A stretch of DNA of 64,000 bases. Source: Microbacterium halimionae. GTDB lineage: Bacteria > Actinomycetota > Actinomycetes > Actinomycetales > Microbacteriaceae. The position numbers and the translations under genes were made by a program. Shown here one piece after another: positions 55,175 through 64,000 of this stretch (its first letter is position 1; each line of letters starts with the position of its first letter). The stretch lies in contig NZ_JAAOZB010000001.1 in NCBI RefSeq assembly GCF_011761265.1, forward strand, positions 806,001 through 870,000, written 5' to 3'. The notes below the pieces were generated by a model. The model did no database searches, had not been told where the DNA came from, and saw only the letters and a list, made by a program, of their open reading frames with translations.

Positions 55175-56533
55175 ATGACGACGCAGCACGACTCTGCCGA
55201 CGATCTCTCTGAATTCACGGAGATGATCGAGGTCGAGGCCGATTACTCAGGCCACGTTGAATCTCGGAGTATCGATCCCAAAATTCGTCGGCGCTGGCTC
55301 CGCGCATTTTTGATCGTGGGCCTTGTGATCGTGCTCGCTCTTGGATCGGTCGGGGCCTATGTAGCGTGGGCGCTCACGGCTCCCGTGCGCGCAGCTGACG
55401 TTTCGCTACGTGAGCCAGCAGTACCGACACCCGAAGCTGCGGTGATCGCTCTTCCGGCCGACGGCGCGTCGATCGTAAATGTCGTGGGCGGTGACGAATA
55501 CCTCGGAGGGGATGAGGGCGGCACCTGGCTGGCTAGTGGTCCCGATGAGTCACGATCGATCGCAAGCATCAGCAAGCTGATTACCGCGCTCGTCGTGCTG
55601 GACGCGAAGCCGTTGGCGGATGCCGGTGACTCCGGCCCCACGATCACTTTCGACAAAGCAGCGCACGACCTCTACGACAAGTACTACGTGATGGGTGCGA
55701 CTATCGCGCCGATGCCGACGGGCACCGCGATGTCGGAGTATGACGCGCTTGCGACCATGCTCATTCCTTCTGCAAGTAACTACGCGGAGGCGGTGTCGAC
55801 CTGGGCCTTCGGTTCTCAAAACGCGTTTGTCGGTGCGGCCCGAGCATGGCTCAACGCCAATGGCCTCAACAACACAACGATCGTAGAGCCGACGGGAATC
55901 AGCCCGAACAACACGAGTACGCCCAACGACCTCATGGCGATCGCACGGCTCGTCGACGCCAACCCAGCGCTGAAAAACATCGTGGCAACCTCATCGATTT
56001 CGGTTCCGGGCGGCGGTACCGCTTTCAACACCAATAATCTGCTGGGCGTTGATGGTATCGACGGGCTCAAGACCGGGAATTTGGGCGAGGGGCAATTCAA
56101 CCTGCTCTACACCGCGACGCTCTCAGTGGGGATCGAGGAACCACTCCGCATTACCGGCGTTGCGCTTGGTGGAGCAACTCACGAATCCGTGAACGCCGGT
56201 GTGCGTGCCGTGCTCGATGACATTCGCGCCGGATTCCACGATGTGCCGCTGATCGAAAGTGGCGAGGTGGTGGGTTCGTACTCGACGCCGTGGGGCTCCA
56301 CTGCTCAGCTGGTGGTTGGATCTGACGCATCAATTTTCACCTGGTCGGATACTCCGATCGAGCTGACGATGGATACCTGGGACCCCACGGAGTATGTCGA
56401 TGGTGAAGAGGCCGGGAGTCTGACGTGGACGGCGGGCCCCAACACGGCGACAGCGCCCCTCCAGCTCAGTGGGGAAATTGAACCACCAACTGCGTGGTGG
56501 CGCCTGACCCACCCCGATCAGCTGGGGAGCTAG
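55175..56533 (+). CDS. D-alanyl-D-alanine carboxypeptidase-like protein (peptidase S11) with odd SxN motif
   Basis: A 452-residue protein with an N-terminal acidic tail, one membrane anchor (about 45-67) and an extracellular S11 penicillin-binding fold (about 115-380). The nucleophile motif SxxK is 'SISK', and KTG is in 'GLKTGN'. In the place of the usual SxN, the sequence is 'PSASNYAE', so the third residue is Ser, with the Asn one position later; activity may be altered. A C-terminal tail of about 80 residues lacks a second transmembrane helix. It would trim peptidoglycan pentapeptides. The ATG at 55175 follows a G-rich run; the longer frame is not family-like. Confidence 0.85.
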   Translation: MTTQHDSADDLSEFTEMIEVEADYSGHVESRSIDPKIRRRWLRAFLIVGLVIVLALGSVGAYVAWALTAPVRAADVSLREPAVPTPEAAVIALPADGASIVNVVGGDEYLGGDEGGTWLASGPDESRSIASISKLITALVVLDAKPLADAGDSGPTITFDKAAHDLYDKYYVMGATIAPMPTGTAMSEYDALATMLIPSASNYAEAVSTWAFGSQNAFVGAARAWLNANGLNNTTIVEPTGISPNNTSTPNDLMAIARLVDANPALKNIVATSSISVPGGGTAFNTNNLLGVDGIDGLKTGNLGEGQFNLLYTATLSVGIEEPLRITGVALGGATHESVNAGVRAVLDDIRAGFHDVPLIESGEVVGSYSTPWGSTAQLVVGSDASIFTWSDTPIELTMDTWDPTEYVDGEEAGSLTWTAGPNTATAPLQLSGEIEPPTAWWRLTHPDQLGS

Positions 56534-56679
56534 TAGCGGCTCTCTCGGCAGACGTCGCATGTTGCGCTCTGTGACGCGCGACAAGACGAACTGAGCGCAC
56601 GGTGGATAGCGTCTTTTCCGCGGCCACCCATGCACAGATCCAGGCGTGGTTGCGGTCTTCCACAGCGAAAGAGGCACCC

Positions 56680-57528
56680 ATGAATGTCACGCGTACCGCC
56701 CTCATCGGGGCTACGTTCACAGCACTCCTTTTGGCGACAACGGCGTGCAGCGGCGCCAATGCCGAAACCACGGATGCCTCGGGCGCCGAGAAGACCGAGA
56801 TCATCACTATCGGGTTCAACCCGGGCCCGTACCAGGAGATGTTCGAGGGCGGCATCCTGCCAATCCTCGAAGACGAGGGCTACGCCGTCGACACGCAGGA
56901 CTTCACCGACGGCATTGTGATCAACGTTGCTGTTGCAAACGGCGAGATCGATGCGAACATCATGCAGCACCCGGTCTACCTCGACTTTGTGAACACGCAA
57001 GAGGGAATCGACAACGCCGCGCTCGTGCAGATTCCGACGCCGCGGATGGCCCTCTTCGGCGGCAAGTCGACGTCACTCGACGATGTGAAGGAGGGCGCCA
57101 CGATTACCGTGCCGAACTCGCCGTCCAACCTCTATCGCGGCCTGCTGGTGCTGCGCGATGTTGGCTGGATCGACTTCGACGACGTGGACGACCCGAACAC
57201 CGCAGATCTGTCGATCATCACCTCGAACCCGAAGAACCTCAACATCACGCCGATTGAGAACGCGCAGCAGGTGCCTGCCCTTCAAGATGTCGACTACGCG
57301 ACCATCCAGGGCAACTTCATCGTGTCGGGCGGGCTCGACTACGGCGATGCGCTCGCCGTAGAGGATCAGCCCGTTGAGTTCTCGAACGTCGTTACCGTAC
57401 GTGCCGGTGATCTCGAATCGGACTGGGCTCAGGCGATCAAGGATGCCTACGAGTCGCCGGAGTTCATTGAGTACATCGAGTCGAACCCGCAGTACGACGG
57501 CTACCAGTTGCCGTCCTGGTTCAATTGA
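56680..57528 (+). CDS. metQ: Methionine ABC transporter substrate-binding lipoprotein (MetQ)
   Basis: A 282-residue NlpA/MetQ-type lipoprotein: lipobox 'TTAC', Cys near 23, then 'ITIGFNPGPYQEMFE', 'NVAVANGEIDANIMQHPVYL', 'ITVPNSPSNLYRGLLVL' and 'VSGGLDYGDAL', all typical. It binds methionine or a methionine derivative. The ATG is preceded by AAAGAGG. The 150 nt upstream show no riboswitch I can recognise. It is coupled to the next gene by a TTGA overlap, and is the first gene of the methionine/luxS operon. Confidence 0.95.
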   Translation: MNVTRTALIGATFTALLLATTACSGANAETTDASGAEKTEIITIGFNPGPYQEMFEGGILPILEDEGYAVDTQDFTDGIVINVAVANGEIDANIMQHPVYLDFVNTQEGIDNAALVQIPTPRMALFGGKSTSLDDVKEGATITVPNSPSNLYRGLLVLRDVGWIDFDDVDDPNTADLSIITSNPKNLNITPIENAQQVPALQDVDYATIQGNFIVSGGLDYGDALAVEDQPVEFSNVVTVRAGDLESDWAQAIKDAYESPEFIEYIESNPQYDGYQLPSWFN

Positions 57529-58556
57529 GCTCGCCAACAGCGGGCGGAATCGTCTTCGAACAGGTCTCGAAGACGTTCACCGCAAGGGCTGCCGAAACGG
57601 CGGCCCTTCGCGGCGTTGATCTGACGGTTACTCCCGGCTCGATCTTCGGCGTGATCGGTTACAGCGGCGCAGGCAAGTCGACATTGATCCGACTCGTCAA
57701 CGGTTTGGAAAAACCCACAAGTGGTCGTGTGCTCGTCGACGGTGTCGACGTCGGGGCTTTGAGCGGACGCACGCTCCGTGAGGCACAGAAACGCACCGGC
57801 ATGATTTTTCAGCAGTTCAACCTGCTCGACACCGTGAGCGTGCGTGACAACGTGGCCCTTCCGCTGCGTCTTGACGGTGCGAACGCCACCCGTGCTCGGG
57901 CTCGCGCCAACGCGGTACTTGATTTCGTGGGGCTCGGCGAGAAGGCGGATAAGCACGCGGGCGAACTCTCTGGGGGCCAGAAGCAGCGCGTCGGCATCGC
58001 GCGTGCCCTCGTCCGCAATCCGAGAATTCTGCTCTCCGACGAAGCCACGAGTGCACTCGATCCCACAACGACAACGCAGATCATCGACCTCCTCAGAAGC
58101 GTGAACCGCGAATATGGCACGACGATCCTTGTTGTCACACACGAGCTCGATGTGATCAAAGACCTCGCTCATGACGTCGCGGTGATGGCCGCCGGCGAAG
58201 TCGTTGAACAGGGCACAGTGCTGGAGACGTTTCTCCACCCGCGCGCGCAGATCACGCGGGACTTCGTCTCGACAGTGATTCCGCAGGGCGTACCGGAGCG
58301 TGTCGTCGCGCACCTCGGTGGCGAGGGACTCTGGCGCCTGCGTCTCGTTGATGACGAGGTCACGCAGCCACTCATTTCGGACCTCATCACCGACATCGGT
58401 GTTTCGGTCAACGTCTTGCATGCCGACATGACCGAGATTCAAGAGCACACTGTCGGGCACATGATCATGAAGGTCGGCGGGCCACCCGAGCGGGTGGCTG
58501 CCGCGCGGGAGTTTCTCGCCGCGCGCGTCGTGCAGCTTGACGAGGTCGTCGCATGA
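57525..58556 (+). CDS. metN: Methionine ABC transporter ATP-binding protein (MetN)
   Basis: A 343-residue ABC ATPase. Walker A 'GYSGAGKST' near 47, Q-loop 'FQQFNLL', signature 'LSGGQKQR' near 150, Walker B 'ILLSDEATSALD', and H-loop 'VTHE' are intact. The C-terminal ACT-like NIL regulatory domain (about 265-340) binds methionine and inhibits transport. The start is TTG overlapping the metQ stop (TTGA), an uncommon but convincing start since no other lies before 'FEQVSKTF'. ATGA overlap with metI. Confidence 0.96.
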   Translation: MSSPTAGGIVFEQVSKTFTARAAETAALRGVDLTVTPGSIFGVIGYSGAGKSTLIRLVNGLEKPTSGRVLVDGVDVGALSGRTLREAQKRTGMIFQQFNLLDTVSVRDNVALPLRLDGANATRARARANAVLDFVGLGEKADKHAGELSGGQKQRVGIARALVRNPRILLSDEATSALDPTTTTQIIDLLRSVNREYGTTILVVTHELDVIKDLAHDVAVMAAGEVVEQGTVLETFLHPRAQITRDFVSTVIPQGVPERVVAHLGGEGLWRLRLVDDEVTQPLISDLITDIGVSVNVLHADMTEIQEHTVGHMIMKVGGPPERVAAAREFLAARVVQLDEVVA

Positions 58557-59221
58557 ACGATGGCAAATGGACTCTCATCACGCCCGAGATCTTCTTCAAA
58601 GCTCTTGGCGAGACCCTGCAGATGCTGGGCGTCTCGCTCGTGCTGGGTTCGCTCCTTGGCATCCTGATCGGTGCAGTTCTTGCACTCACACGGCCCGGCG
58701 GCGTGCTGCCGAATCGTGCCGTCAGTATCGTTCTCGGCACGCTCGTCAATCTTGTGCGCTCGCTCCCGTTCATCATCCTGCTCGTCGCCATCCTGCCGTT
58801 CACGCGGGTGCTCGTCGGCACGAGTATCGGCGTGTGGGCCGCGATCGTGCCACTGACGGTGATGATCGCGCCCTACATTGGACGCCTCGTTGAGAACTCC
58901 CTTCTCGAAGTTCCGCAGGGCGTCATCGAGGCCGCACGGTCGATGGGTGCCTCTCCCATGCAGATCTTCTGGCGATTCTTGCTCCCCGAAGCGCGAGCAT
59001 CTTTGATTCTTGCCGTCACAATCGCGACCGTGGGGCTCGTTGACGCGACTGCTATGGCAGGAACTGTCGGTGCCGGTGGCATCGGTGACCTGGCGCTTTC
59101 TTACGGATATCAGCGCTACGACGGCTTCGCGATGGTCATCACCTGTGTGACGCTGATTATTTTGGTGCAGGGTGTTCAGATGATCGGTACATCGATAGCC
59201 CGCCGGTATCGGAGGCGTTGA
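58553..59221 (+). CDS. metI: Methionine ABC transporter permease (MetI)
   Basis: A 222-residue permease with five membrane segments; 'SLPFIILLVAILPFTRVLVG' is a MetI hallmark, and the loop contacting the ATPase is near 'GVIEAARSMGASPMQIFW', residues 120-138. It starts at the metN stop (ATGA) and completes the import complex with MetQ and MetN. The next gene follows after 3 nt. Confidence 0.95.
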   Translation: MNDGKWTLITPEIFFKALGETLQMLGVSLVLGSLLGILIGAVLALTRPGGVLPNRAVSIVLGTLVNLVRSLPFIILLVAILPFTRVLVGTSIGVWAAIVPLTVMIAPYIGRLVENSLLEVPQGVIEAARSMGASPMQIFWRFLLPEARASLILAVTIATVGLVDATAMAGTVGAGGIGDLALSYGYQRYDGFAMVITCVTLIILVQGVQMIGTSIARRYRRR

Positions 59222-59224
59222 GTC

Positions 59225-60394
59225 GTGGTGACCTTCGACGTTTCGGCCCGAGTGCGTGAGCTCCCGGCGAACTTTTGGGGCGCCATGGATCTGCAGATCG
59301 CGGCGCTCGCACAGGCTCCTGGCCCCGGGGTGATCGATGTTTCCAAGGGAAACCCTGACCTTCCGACCCCCGAGCACATCGTCGCTGCGATGCAGCGCGC
59401 CGTTGCGGAGCCGCTGAACCACCGCTATCCGTCGTATGCGGGGCGCAAAAGACTGCGCGACGCTGTGGCGTTCAGGTACCGCGAAGACCACGGCGTCGCC
59501 GTTGACCCTGATGCCGAGGTCGCGATATTCCATGGCGCACATGAAGCGATCATCGCCGCAGTCGGCGCGCTCGCCGACCCGCACACAACTGTCGTCGTTC
59601 CCGACCCCGGGTACCCCATTTATCGTTCGGCGGTAACCCTCGCGAATGCGGATGCCGTCACCCTGCCGCTGCGTGAACCTCACTTTCAGCCCGACTTCGA
59701 CTCGCTGCGCGCAATCGAGGCGGCTCGAGTTCTGTTTCTGAACTACCCGAACAACCCCACTGGGGTGCTCGGGTCGCGCGCCACGTTCGACGATGCGCTT
59801 GTCTTTTCGCACCGCACGGGTGCTGCCTTCGTGCACGACTTCGCCTACTCGTCGCTCGGGTTTGATGGACAAAAGCCGCTATCTGCGCTCACGGTCGACA
59901 CGAAGCTCGATGTGACTGTGGAACTGCAGACGTTATCGAAGACGTACAGCATGGCGGGTTGGCGGGTGGGATTCGCTGCGGGAAACGCATCGATCATCAG
60001 TGCGATGAAGCGGTACCAAGCGCACGCGTTCAGCACGATGTTCGGTGCGACCCAAGACGCAGCCGCCGCAGCGCTTGAAGGAGACCAATCGGGCGTTGCC
60101 CACCTCGTGGGTGTTTACGAGCGACGCCGAGACCTTGTTATCGCAGGGCTCCAAAGGCTCGGGTGGGATGTAGCGGCGCCCGCGGGTACGTTCTTCGTGT
60201 GGGTGCGGCTTCCTGGCGCTCAAGATGCAGTGCAGTTTGCGCAGCGGCTTCGTGATGAACAGCGCGTCGCGGTGGCGCCGGGCGACGGCTTCGGCGAGAG
60301 CGGCCGTGGATACATCCGCATCGGGCTTGTCGATGATGAAGCGACGCTTACAGAATTGATCGAACGCCTTGCTGCGTTCACGAGGAGGAACTAA
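59225..60394 (+). CDS. PLP-dependent aminotransferase (MtnE-like)
   Basis: A 389-residue class I/II aminotransferase. '[14 protein letters not shown]' near residue 39 and 'NYPNNPTG' near 172 are fold hallmarks; the PLP Lys is in '[14 protein letters not shown]' near 240; the Arg that binds the carboxylate is in 'GYIRIGL' near 364. It starts with GTG 3 nt after metI. The N-terminal part resembles MtnE-type enzymes of methionine salvage, and the operon neighbours (metQNI, luxS) fit a role with methionine, ketomethylthiobutyrate or homocysteine, but the substrate is inferred. TAATG overlap with luxS. Confidence 0.9.
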   Translation: MVTFDVSARVRELPANFWGAMDLQIAALAQAPGPGVIDVSKGNPDLPTPEHIVAAMQRAVAEPLNHRYPSYAGRKRLRDAVAFRYREDHGVAVDPDAEVAIFHGAHEAIIAAVGALADPHTTVVVPDPGYPIYRSAVTLANADAVTLPLREPHFQPDFDSLRAIEAARVLFLNYPNNPTGVLGSRATFDDALVFSHRTGAAFVHDFAYSSLGFDGQKPLSALTVDTKLDVTVELQTLSKTYSMAGWRVGFAAGNASIISAMKRYQAHAFSTMFGATQDAAAAALEGDQSGVAHLVGVYERRRDLVIAGLQRLGWDVAAPAGTFFVWVRLPGAQDAVQFAQRLRDEQRVAVAPGDGFGESGRGYIRIGLVDDEATLTELIERLAAFTRRN

Positions 60395-60867
60395 TGGCAG
60401 AAATCGAAAGCTTCACCCTCGACCACACCGCGGTTATTGCACCGTATGTGCGGCGCATTGGAGTGGAACACGGGCCGGGTGGCGGCACGATCACGAACTT
60501 CGACGTGCGTCTCGTGCAACCCAACAAGGGAGAGATCCCCACGGCCGGGCTTCACACGATCGAGCACATGCTCGCGGGGCTCCTCCGTGATCACGTCGAC
60601 GGCGTCATCGACATTTCGCCCTTCGGGTGCCGTACCGGCTTTCACCTTCTCATGTGGGGCGAGCCCGAGATTCCAGCGGTCGTTGCTGGTCTCACGGAGA
60701 GCCTGCGGTTCATCGCAGAAGAAGCTGTTGAGGCCGACATCCCCGGTGTTTCAGAGATCGAGTGCGGCAACTATCGCGATCATTCGCTGCATTCGGCCCG
60801 GGAGTGGGCCAAGGTCGTGCTCGATCAGGGAATCAGTCACGACGCATTTTCGCGCGTCGGTGTATGA
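60394..60867 (+). CDS. luxS: S-ribosylhomocysteine lyase (LuxS)
   Basis: A 157-residue LuxS of normal length. The metal ligands are present: 'HTIEH' (His-x-x-x-His) near residue 54-58 and the Cys in '[15 protein letters not shown]' near residue 125; the catalytic Cys is in 'FGCRTGF' near 82. It cleaves S-ribosylhomocysteine to homocysteine and DPD, the AI-2 precursor, which recycles the methyl cycle. It is the fifth gene of the methionine operon and starts at the TAATG junction. Confidence 0.97.
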   Translation: MAEIESFTLDHTAVIAPYVRRIGVEHGPGGGTITNFDVRLVQPNKGEIPTAGLHTIEHMLAGLLRDHVDGVIDISPFGCRTGFHLLMWGEPEIPAVVAGLTESLRFIAEEAVEADIPGVSEIECGNYRDHSLHSAREWAKVVLDQGISHDAFSRVGV

Positions 60868-60930
60868 GTTAATTCGGCTCAACTGAAAGCTCAGTGCGCA
60901 TACTCAGCACTGGGGGGACTACCCTTAAGC

Positions 60931-62730
60931 GTGACCTCCACAGATGTTTCCGCCGACGGTGCGGCCCCAGAAGAGCCCGCCGCGATCACCTTCTCTGACC
61001 TTGGCCTTGACGGGGCGGTGCTGAAGGCGCTGAGCGACGTCGGCTACGAGACCCCTTCTGCCATCCAGGCAGCTACTATTCCCACGCTCCTCGGCGGCCG
61101 CGATGTCGTCGGCATGGCGCAGACCGGAACGGGTAAAACCGCCGCCTTCGCGCTTCCGATTCTCGCTCAGCTCGACGTTTCGCAGAAGAAGCCGCAGGCC
61201 CTTGTGCTTGCGCCGACTCGTGAACTTGCCCTGCAGGTGTGTGAGGCTTTCGAAAAATACGCCGGTCGCATTAACGGCGTCCACATTCTTCCGGTCTACG
61301 GCGGACAGGGCTACGGTGTTCAGCTGTCGGCCCTTCGCCGTGGCGTCCACGTTGTCGTCGGTACTCCCGGCCGCATCATGGATCACCTCGAAAAGGGCAC
61401 GCTTGACCTTTCCGAACTGAAGTTCCTCGTACTCGACGAGGCCGACGAGATGCTCAAGATGGGCTTCGCCGAAGACGTTGAGACGATTCTCGCCGACACC
61501 CCCGCTGAGAAGCAGGTTGCCCTGTTCTCTGCAACGATGCCGGCCGCGATCCGTCGCATCTCGCAGAAGTACCTGAACAATCCCGAAGAGATCACCGTCA
61601 AGACCAAGACGCAGACCTCGAACAACATTGCGCAGCGTTACCTTCTGGTCTCCTACGCCCAGAAGGTGGATGCCCTCACCCGCATCCTCGAAGTTGAAAA
61701 CTTCGAAGGCATGATCATCTTCGTTCGCACGAAGAACGTCACCGAAGAGCTCGCCGAGAAGCTGCGTGCGCGCGGGTACTCAGCGGCCGCGATTAACGGT
61801 GATGTCGCTCAGGTGCAGCGTGAGCGCACGGTCAACCAGCTGAAGTCGGGCAAGCTCGACATTCTGGTGGCAACGGATGTCGCGGCTCGTGGCCTCGACG
61901 TCGAGCGCATCAGTCACGTGGTCAACTTCGACATTCCCACCGACAGCGAGCCTTACGTTCACCGCATCGGCCGCACCGGCCGTGCTGGTCGGAAGGGCGA
62001 CGCGATTAGCTTCGTCACGCCGCGCGAGCGAGGCTTGTTGGCGCGTATCGAAAAGGCGACCCGCCAGCCGATCACGCAGATGCACCTCCCCACGGTCGAC
62101 GATGTCAATGTCACGCGTCTTGCCCGTTTCGATGACCGCATCACTGCGGCCCTTGAGCAGAACGAGCGCATCGACGGCTTCCGCGACATCATCGCTCACT
62201 ACGTGCGCAACCACGATGTGCCCGAAACGGATGTCGCGGCGGCCCTCGCCGTTGTTGCACAGGGCGAGTCGCCGTTGTTGCTTGAGCCCGAGGCCGAGCG
62301 CACGAGGCGCGACCGCGAAGAGCGTTTCGATCGCGAGAGCAGCCCGCGTGGCGAGCGTCGTGACCGGCCCGAGCGCGGTGACCGCGAGTCGCGCCCGCGT
62401 CGTGGAAACGGCAAGCCGATGGCCTCTTACCGACTCGCGGTCGGTAAGCGTCACCGTGTCGAGCCCCGCCAGATCGTGGGTGCACTCGCGAACGAAGGCG
62501 GACTGCAGCGTGACGACTTCGGCGCGATTCAGATCTTCCCGGCGTTTTCGCTCATCGAACTTCCGGCAGATATGCCCGCGGGTGTTCTCGACCGGCTGGC
62601 TGGCACGCGCATCTCGGGTCAGCTGATTCAGATGCGTCCCGATTCAGGTGCGCCCAAGCGCCGCGGCGGAGATCGCGAGTTCGACTCGCGCGACGACCGT
62701 CCGCCGCGCAAGCCTCGTCACCGCGACTAA
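60931..62730 (+). CDS. DEAD-box RNA helicase (DeaD/CsdA-like)
   Basis: A 599-residue helicase. Q motif 'GYETPSAIQ', Walker A 'AQTGTGKT', 'PTRELA', 'TPGR', 'VLDEADEML', 'SATMP', then domain 2 motifs 'GDVAQVQRE', 'VATDVAARGLDV' and 'HRIGRTGRAG' are all intact. After residue 430 comes an Arg/Asp-rich basic stretch, and a DbpA-like RNA-binding fold (about 500-570), typical of DeaD. It would unwind RNA in ribosome assembly or cold adaptation. The GTG start has TACCCT 5 nt before it and no ribosome site, so likely leaderless. Confidence 0.97.
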   Translation: MTSTDVSADGAAPEEPAAITFSDLGLDGAVLKALSDVGYETPSAIQAATIPTLLGGRDVVGMAQTGTGKTAAFALPILAQLDVSQKKPQALVLAPTRELALQVCEAFEKYAGRINGVHILPVYGGQGYGVQLSALRRGVHVVVGTPGRIMDHLEKGTLDLSELKFLVLDEADEMLKMGFAEDVETILADTPAEKQVALFSATMPAAIRRISQKYLNNPEEITVKTKTQTSNNIAQRYLLVSYAQKVDALTRILEVENFEGMIIFVRTKNVTEELAEKLRARGYSAAAINGDVAQVQRERTVNQLKSGKLDILVATDVAARGLDVERISHVVNFDIPTDSEPYVHRIGRTGRAGRKGDAISFVTPRERGLLARIEKATRQPITQMHLPTVDDVNVTRLARFDDRITAALEQNERIDGFRDIIAHYVRNHDVPETDVAAALAVVAQGESPLLLEPEAERTRRDREERFDRESSPRGERRDRPERGDRESRPRRGNGKPMASYRLAVGKRHRVEPRQIVGALANEGGLQRDDFGAIQIFPAFSLIELPADMPAGVLDRLAGTRISGQLIQMRPDSGAPKRRGGDREFDSRDDRPPRKPRHRD

Positions 62731-62748
62731 TCTCCGCCGCGCTCGCCG

Positions 62749-63279
62749 TTAGTCGTGATGATTGACGGCGAGCAGGTCGAAGACGACTTTGTCGCCCTGC
62801 GCGTTCTGCGCGATCCATGCGACCGAACCGACGAGTTCAATAGAAGCGTCGCTGTCACTGTCGGTAAGGGTCAGGTAGCGCATCAAGCCCACCTTCTTGA
62901 TCTTGTGATCGACGGTGGCGCGATTAAACGACGCAAATTCTGTCGCGAGGCGTCCGTGGGTGTCGCCGTTGAGCACATGGATCGTGTCGGGCGTGATGGC
63001 GACGAGCAAAGTCGTCGTAGCGCCTTTCTCTTCAGCGGCGGCTGTCATCGCCAGATGCCGACCCGCAATTGCGCCGATCGCTGCGCCGACGCCACTGGAG
63101 TCGCTGAGCCCCGTGGGATCAAGTACGTCGGCAGCTGCTAGGCCGCCGGTGCTGCCGACGATTGAAGCGCCGACGAGGCTGGCAAGGTTGAACCTACCTG
63201 CCGCGAGCACGTCCGCGTCCTGGCCGAGAATCTTCTTCGCCTCGATGATCAGGTTTGCTTCGCTAAACGCACTGTTCAT
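62749..63279 (-). CDS. Hypothetical protein (176 aa)
   Basis: A 176-residue protein without signal peptide. A hydrophobic Gly/Ala-rich part (about 30-90, 'LVGASIVGSTGGLAAADVL') is followed by 'KGATTTLLVAITPDTIHVL', and a beta-rich C-terminal half; this resembles proteins of unknown function in actinobacteria that bind or sense something at the membrane, but I do not recognise a named family. The start has GGGGAG on the minus strand, about 8 nt upstream. It converges with the helicase gene and is divergent from the permease gene. Confidence 0.7.
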   Translation of the reverse strand: MNSAFSEANLIIEAKKILGQDADVLAAGRFNLASLVGASIVGSTGGLAAADVLDPTGLSDSSGVGAAIGAIAGRHLAMTAAAEEKGATTTLLVAITPDTIHVLNGDTHGRLATEFASFNRATVDHKIKKVGLMRYLTLTDSDSDASIELVGSVAWIAQNAQGDKVVFDLLAVNHHD

Positions 63280-63420
63280 AGTGTTACTCCCCAAGGTTTC
63301 CTGCGGCGCAGGACAATTCAATTTACCCATACACCCTATCGATGAGCTGCGATAGCCAACGTTCCCGGGCCATGGCCGCGCGTAGTCTTCCCTCGCTGAC
63401 TCCTCGAGAAAGGAAACCGC

Positions 63421-64000
63421 GTGGCCGAAAAGACAAACGGATCGATAAGCCTGGCGGGCTCGATATCGCTCGGCACGGGTGTCATGATCGGCGCGGGTAT
63501 CTTTGCGCTGGTCGGACAAGTCGCGGGCCTTGCCGGGGTCTGGTTTTCGCTCGCTTTCGTTGCCGGCGCACTCGTGGCTGGGGTGAGCTCCTACGGCTAC
63601 GCGAGGTACTCAAGCATCAACCCGTCGTCTGGCGGCATCGCGATGCTGCTGAAAGACGCGTACGGCCCAGGCGTTGTCGCGGGCTCTTTTTCGCTCTTCA
63701 TGTATGTCTCCATGGTCGTGGCTGAAAGCCTGCTCGCTCGCACCTTCGGCACCTATCTACTTCGCCCATTCGGGCTGCAAGATTCGGCGATCCTCGTTCC
63801 GATTCTTGGCATCGTCGCGATCGTTGCGGCGGCCATCGTGAATCTTGTTGGCAACCAACTCGTCGAGCGATCGGCGATGACCACGGCCATCATCAAAATC
63901 GTGGGGATCGCAGCGCTCGCCATCGGCGGGCTGATCGCGGCATCCGTCAGTGGAAGTGGGTTCTTCTCGGGCAGCTCGGATGCCTCCGCAACACCTGTGG
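63421..64000 (+). CDS. Amino-acid permease (APC family), cut by the window end
   Basis: The frame is open from GTG 63421 to the window end (193 codons seen). 'SISLGTGVMIGAGIFALVG' near residue 15 is the first membrane segment with the APC substrate motif (GxGIF), and 'GGIAMLLKDAYGPGVVAG' follows. At least five membrane segments are visible; about 200 residues are missing. GAGAAAGGAAA upstream is a good ribosome site. It would import an amino acid or amine by proton symport; the substrate is unknown. Confidence 0.92.
   Translation, partial: MAEKTNGSISLAGSISLGTGVMIGAGIFALVGQVAGLAGVWFSLAFVAGALVAGVSSYGYARYSSINPSSGGIAMLLKDAYGPGVVAGSFSLFMYVSMVVAESLLARTFGTYLLRPFGLQDSAILVPILGIVAIVAAAIVNLVGNQLVERSAMTTAIIKIVGIAALAIGGLIAASVSGSGFFSGSSDASATPV

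Noticed and set aside
56534..56679. Possible SAM riboswitch before metQ
   Set aside because: I could not recognise any conserved SAM riboswitch core; only a covariance-model search could settle it.
58439..59872. 477-codon open frame on the minus strand across metN-metI-aminotransferase
   Set aside because: It is antisense to three well-supported genes, low in hydrophobic pattern and Arg/His-rich, as expected for a shadow in GC-rich DNA.

Overview
The window is about 62-64 % G+C by eye and reads as a chromosomal segment of a Gram-positive actinobacterium, most likely a member of the Microbacteriaceae. Signs of this are F420-dependent and DevR/DevS-type genes, a DUF222 HNH endonuclease, a DUF7882-type small protein, LAxTG/LPxTG wall-sorting signals, GTG/TTG starts, and many starts that look leaderless (TAnnnT 5-8 nt before the start codon and no Shine-Dalgarno). 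The species cannot be named from sequence alone.

Region 1 (1-5800) is a sugar ABC importer operon (binding protein cut by the window edge, two permeases) ending in a GH95 alpha-L-fucosidase, followed by a FadR-type regulator. Region 2 (6083-11011) is carbon storage: a trehalose-synthase-like GH13 enzyme converging on a maltokinase, then a wax ester synthase/DGAT. Region 3 (11117-31634) is a glycan-degradation locus: a second sugar ABC importer with GH78 and GH43 enzymes, a convergent LacI repressor, a secreted GH30 enzyme, a lipoprotein, and two giant wall-anchored proteins (a purple-acid-phosphatase-like enzyme and a GH92 alpha-mannosidase) that share an accessory domain, an EEPGT linker and a C-terminal module. 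Near-identical palindromes (core TGAAGCGCTTCA) precede both the importer operon and GH30/lacI, so these units probably form one LacI regulon.

Region 4 (31665-35124) holds small and housekeeping genes (SDR, two small acidic proteins, DUF421, HAD phosphatase, DUF7882 protein). Region 5 (35208-39870) is the most unusual part: a possible 20-residue leader peptide whose ribosome site lies in a hairpin, then an acyl-CoA-dehydrogenase-like protein, a PIG-L deacetylase/methyltransferase fusion, a GT2 glycosyltransferase and an MFS exporter, all overlapping. The product is unknown; this is the best candidate for an undescribed biosynthetic system.

Region 6 (39933-49736) holds an F420-dependent oxidoreductase, a frameshifted MFS gene, a universal stress protein divergent from a DevS/DevR-like two-component system, the remnant of a metal P-type ATPase, a DUF222 HNH endonuclease, and PAP2, DUF1206 and YaeQ proteins. 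Region 7 (49760-55033) holds a SorC-type regulator divergent from an alpha/beta-hydrolase fused to a membrane domain, and a type III glutamine synthetase bounded by a long hairpin. Region 8 (55175-64000) holds a D,D-carboxypeptidase, a methionine operon (metQ-metN-metI-aminotransferase-luxS), a DEAD-box helicase, a small hypothetical protein and an amino-acid permease cut by the window end. No tRNA, rRNA, CRISPR array or insertion sequence was recognised.
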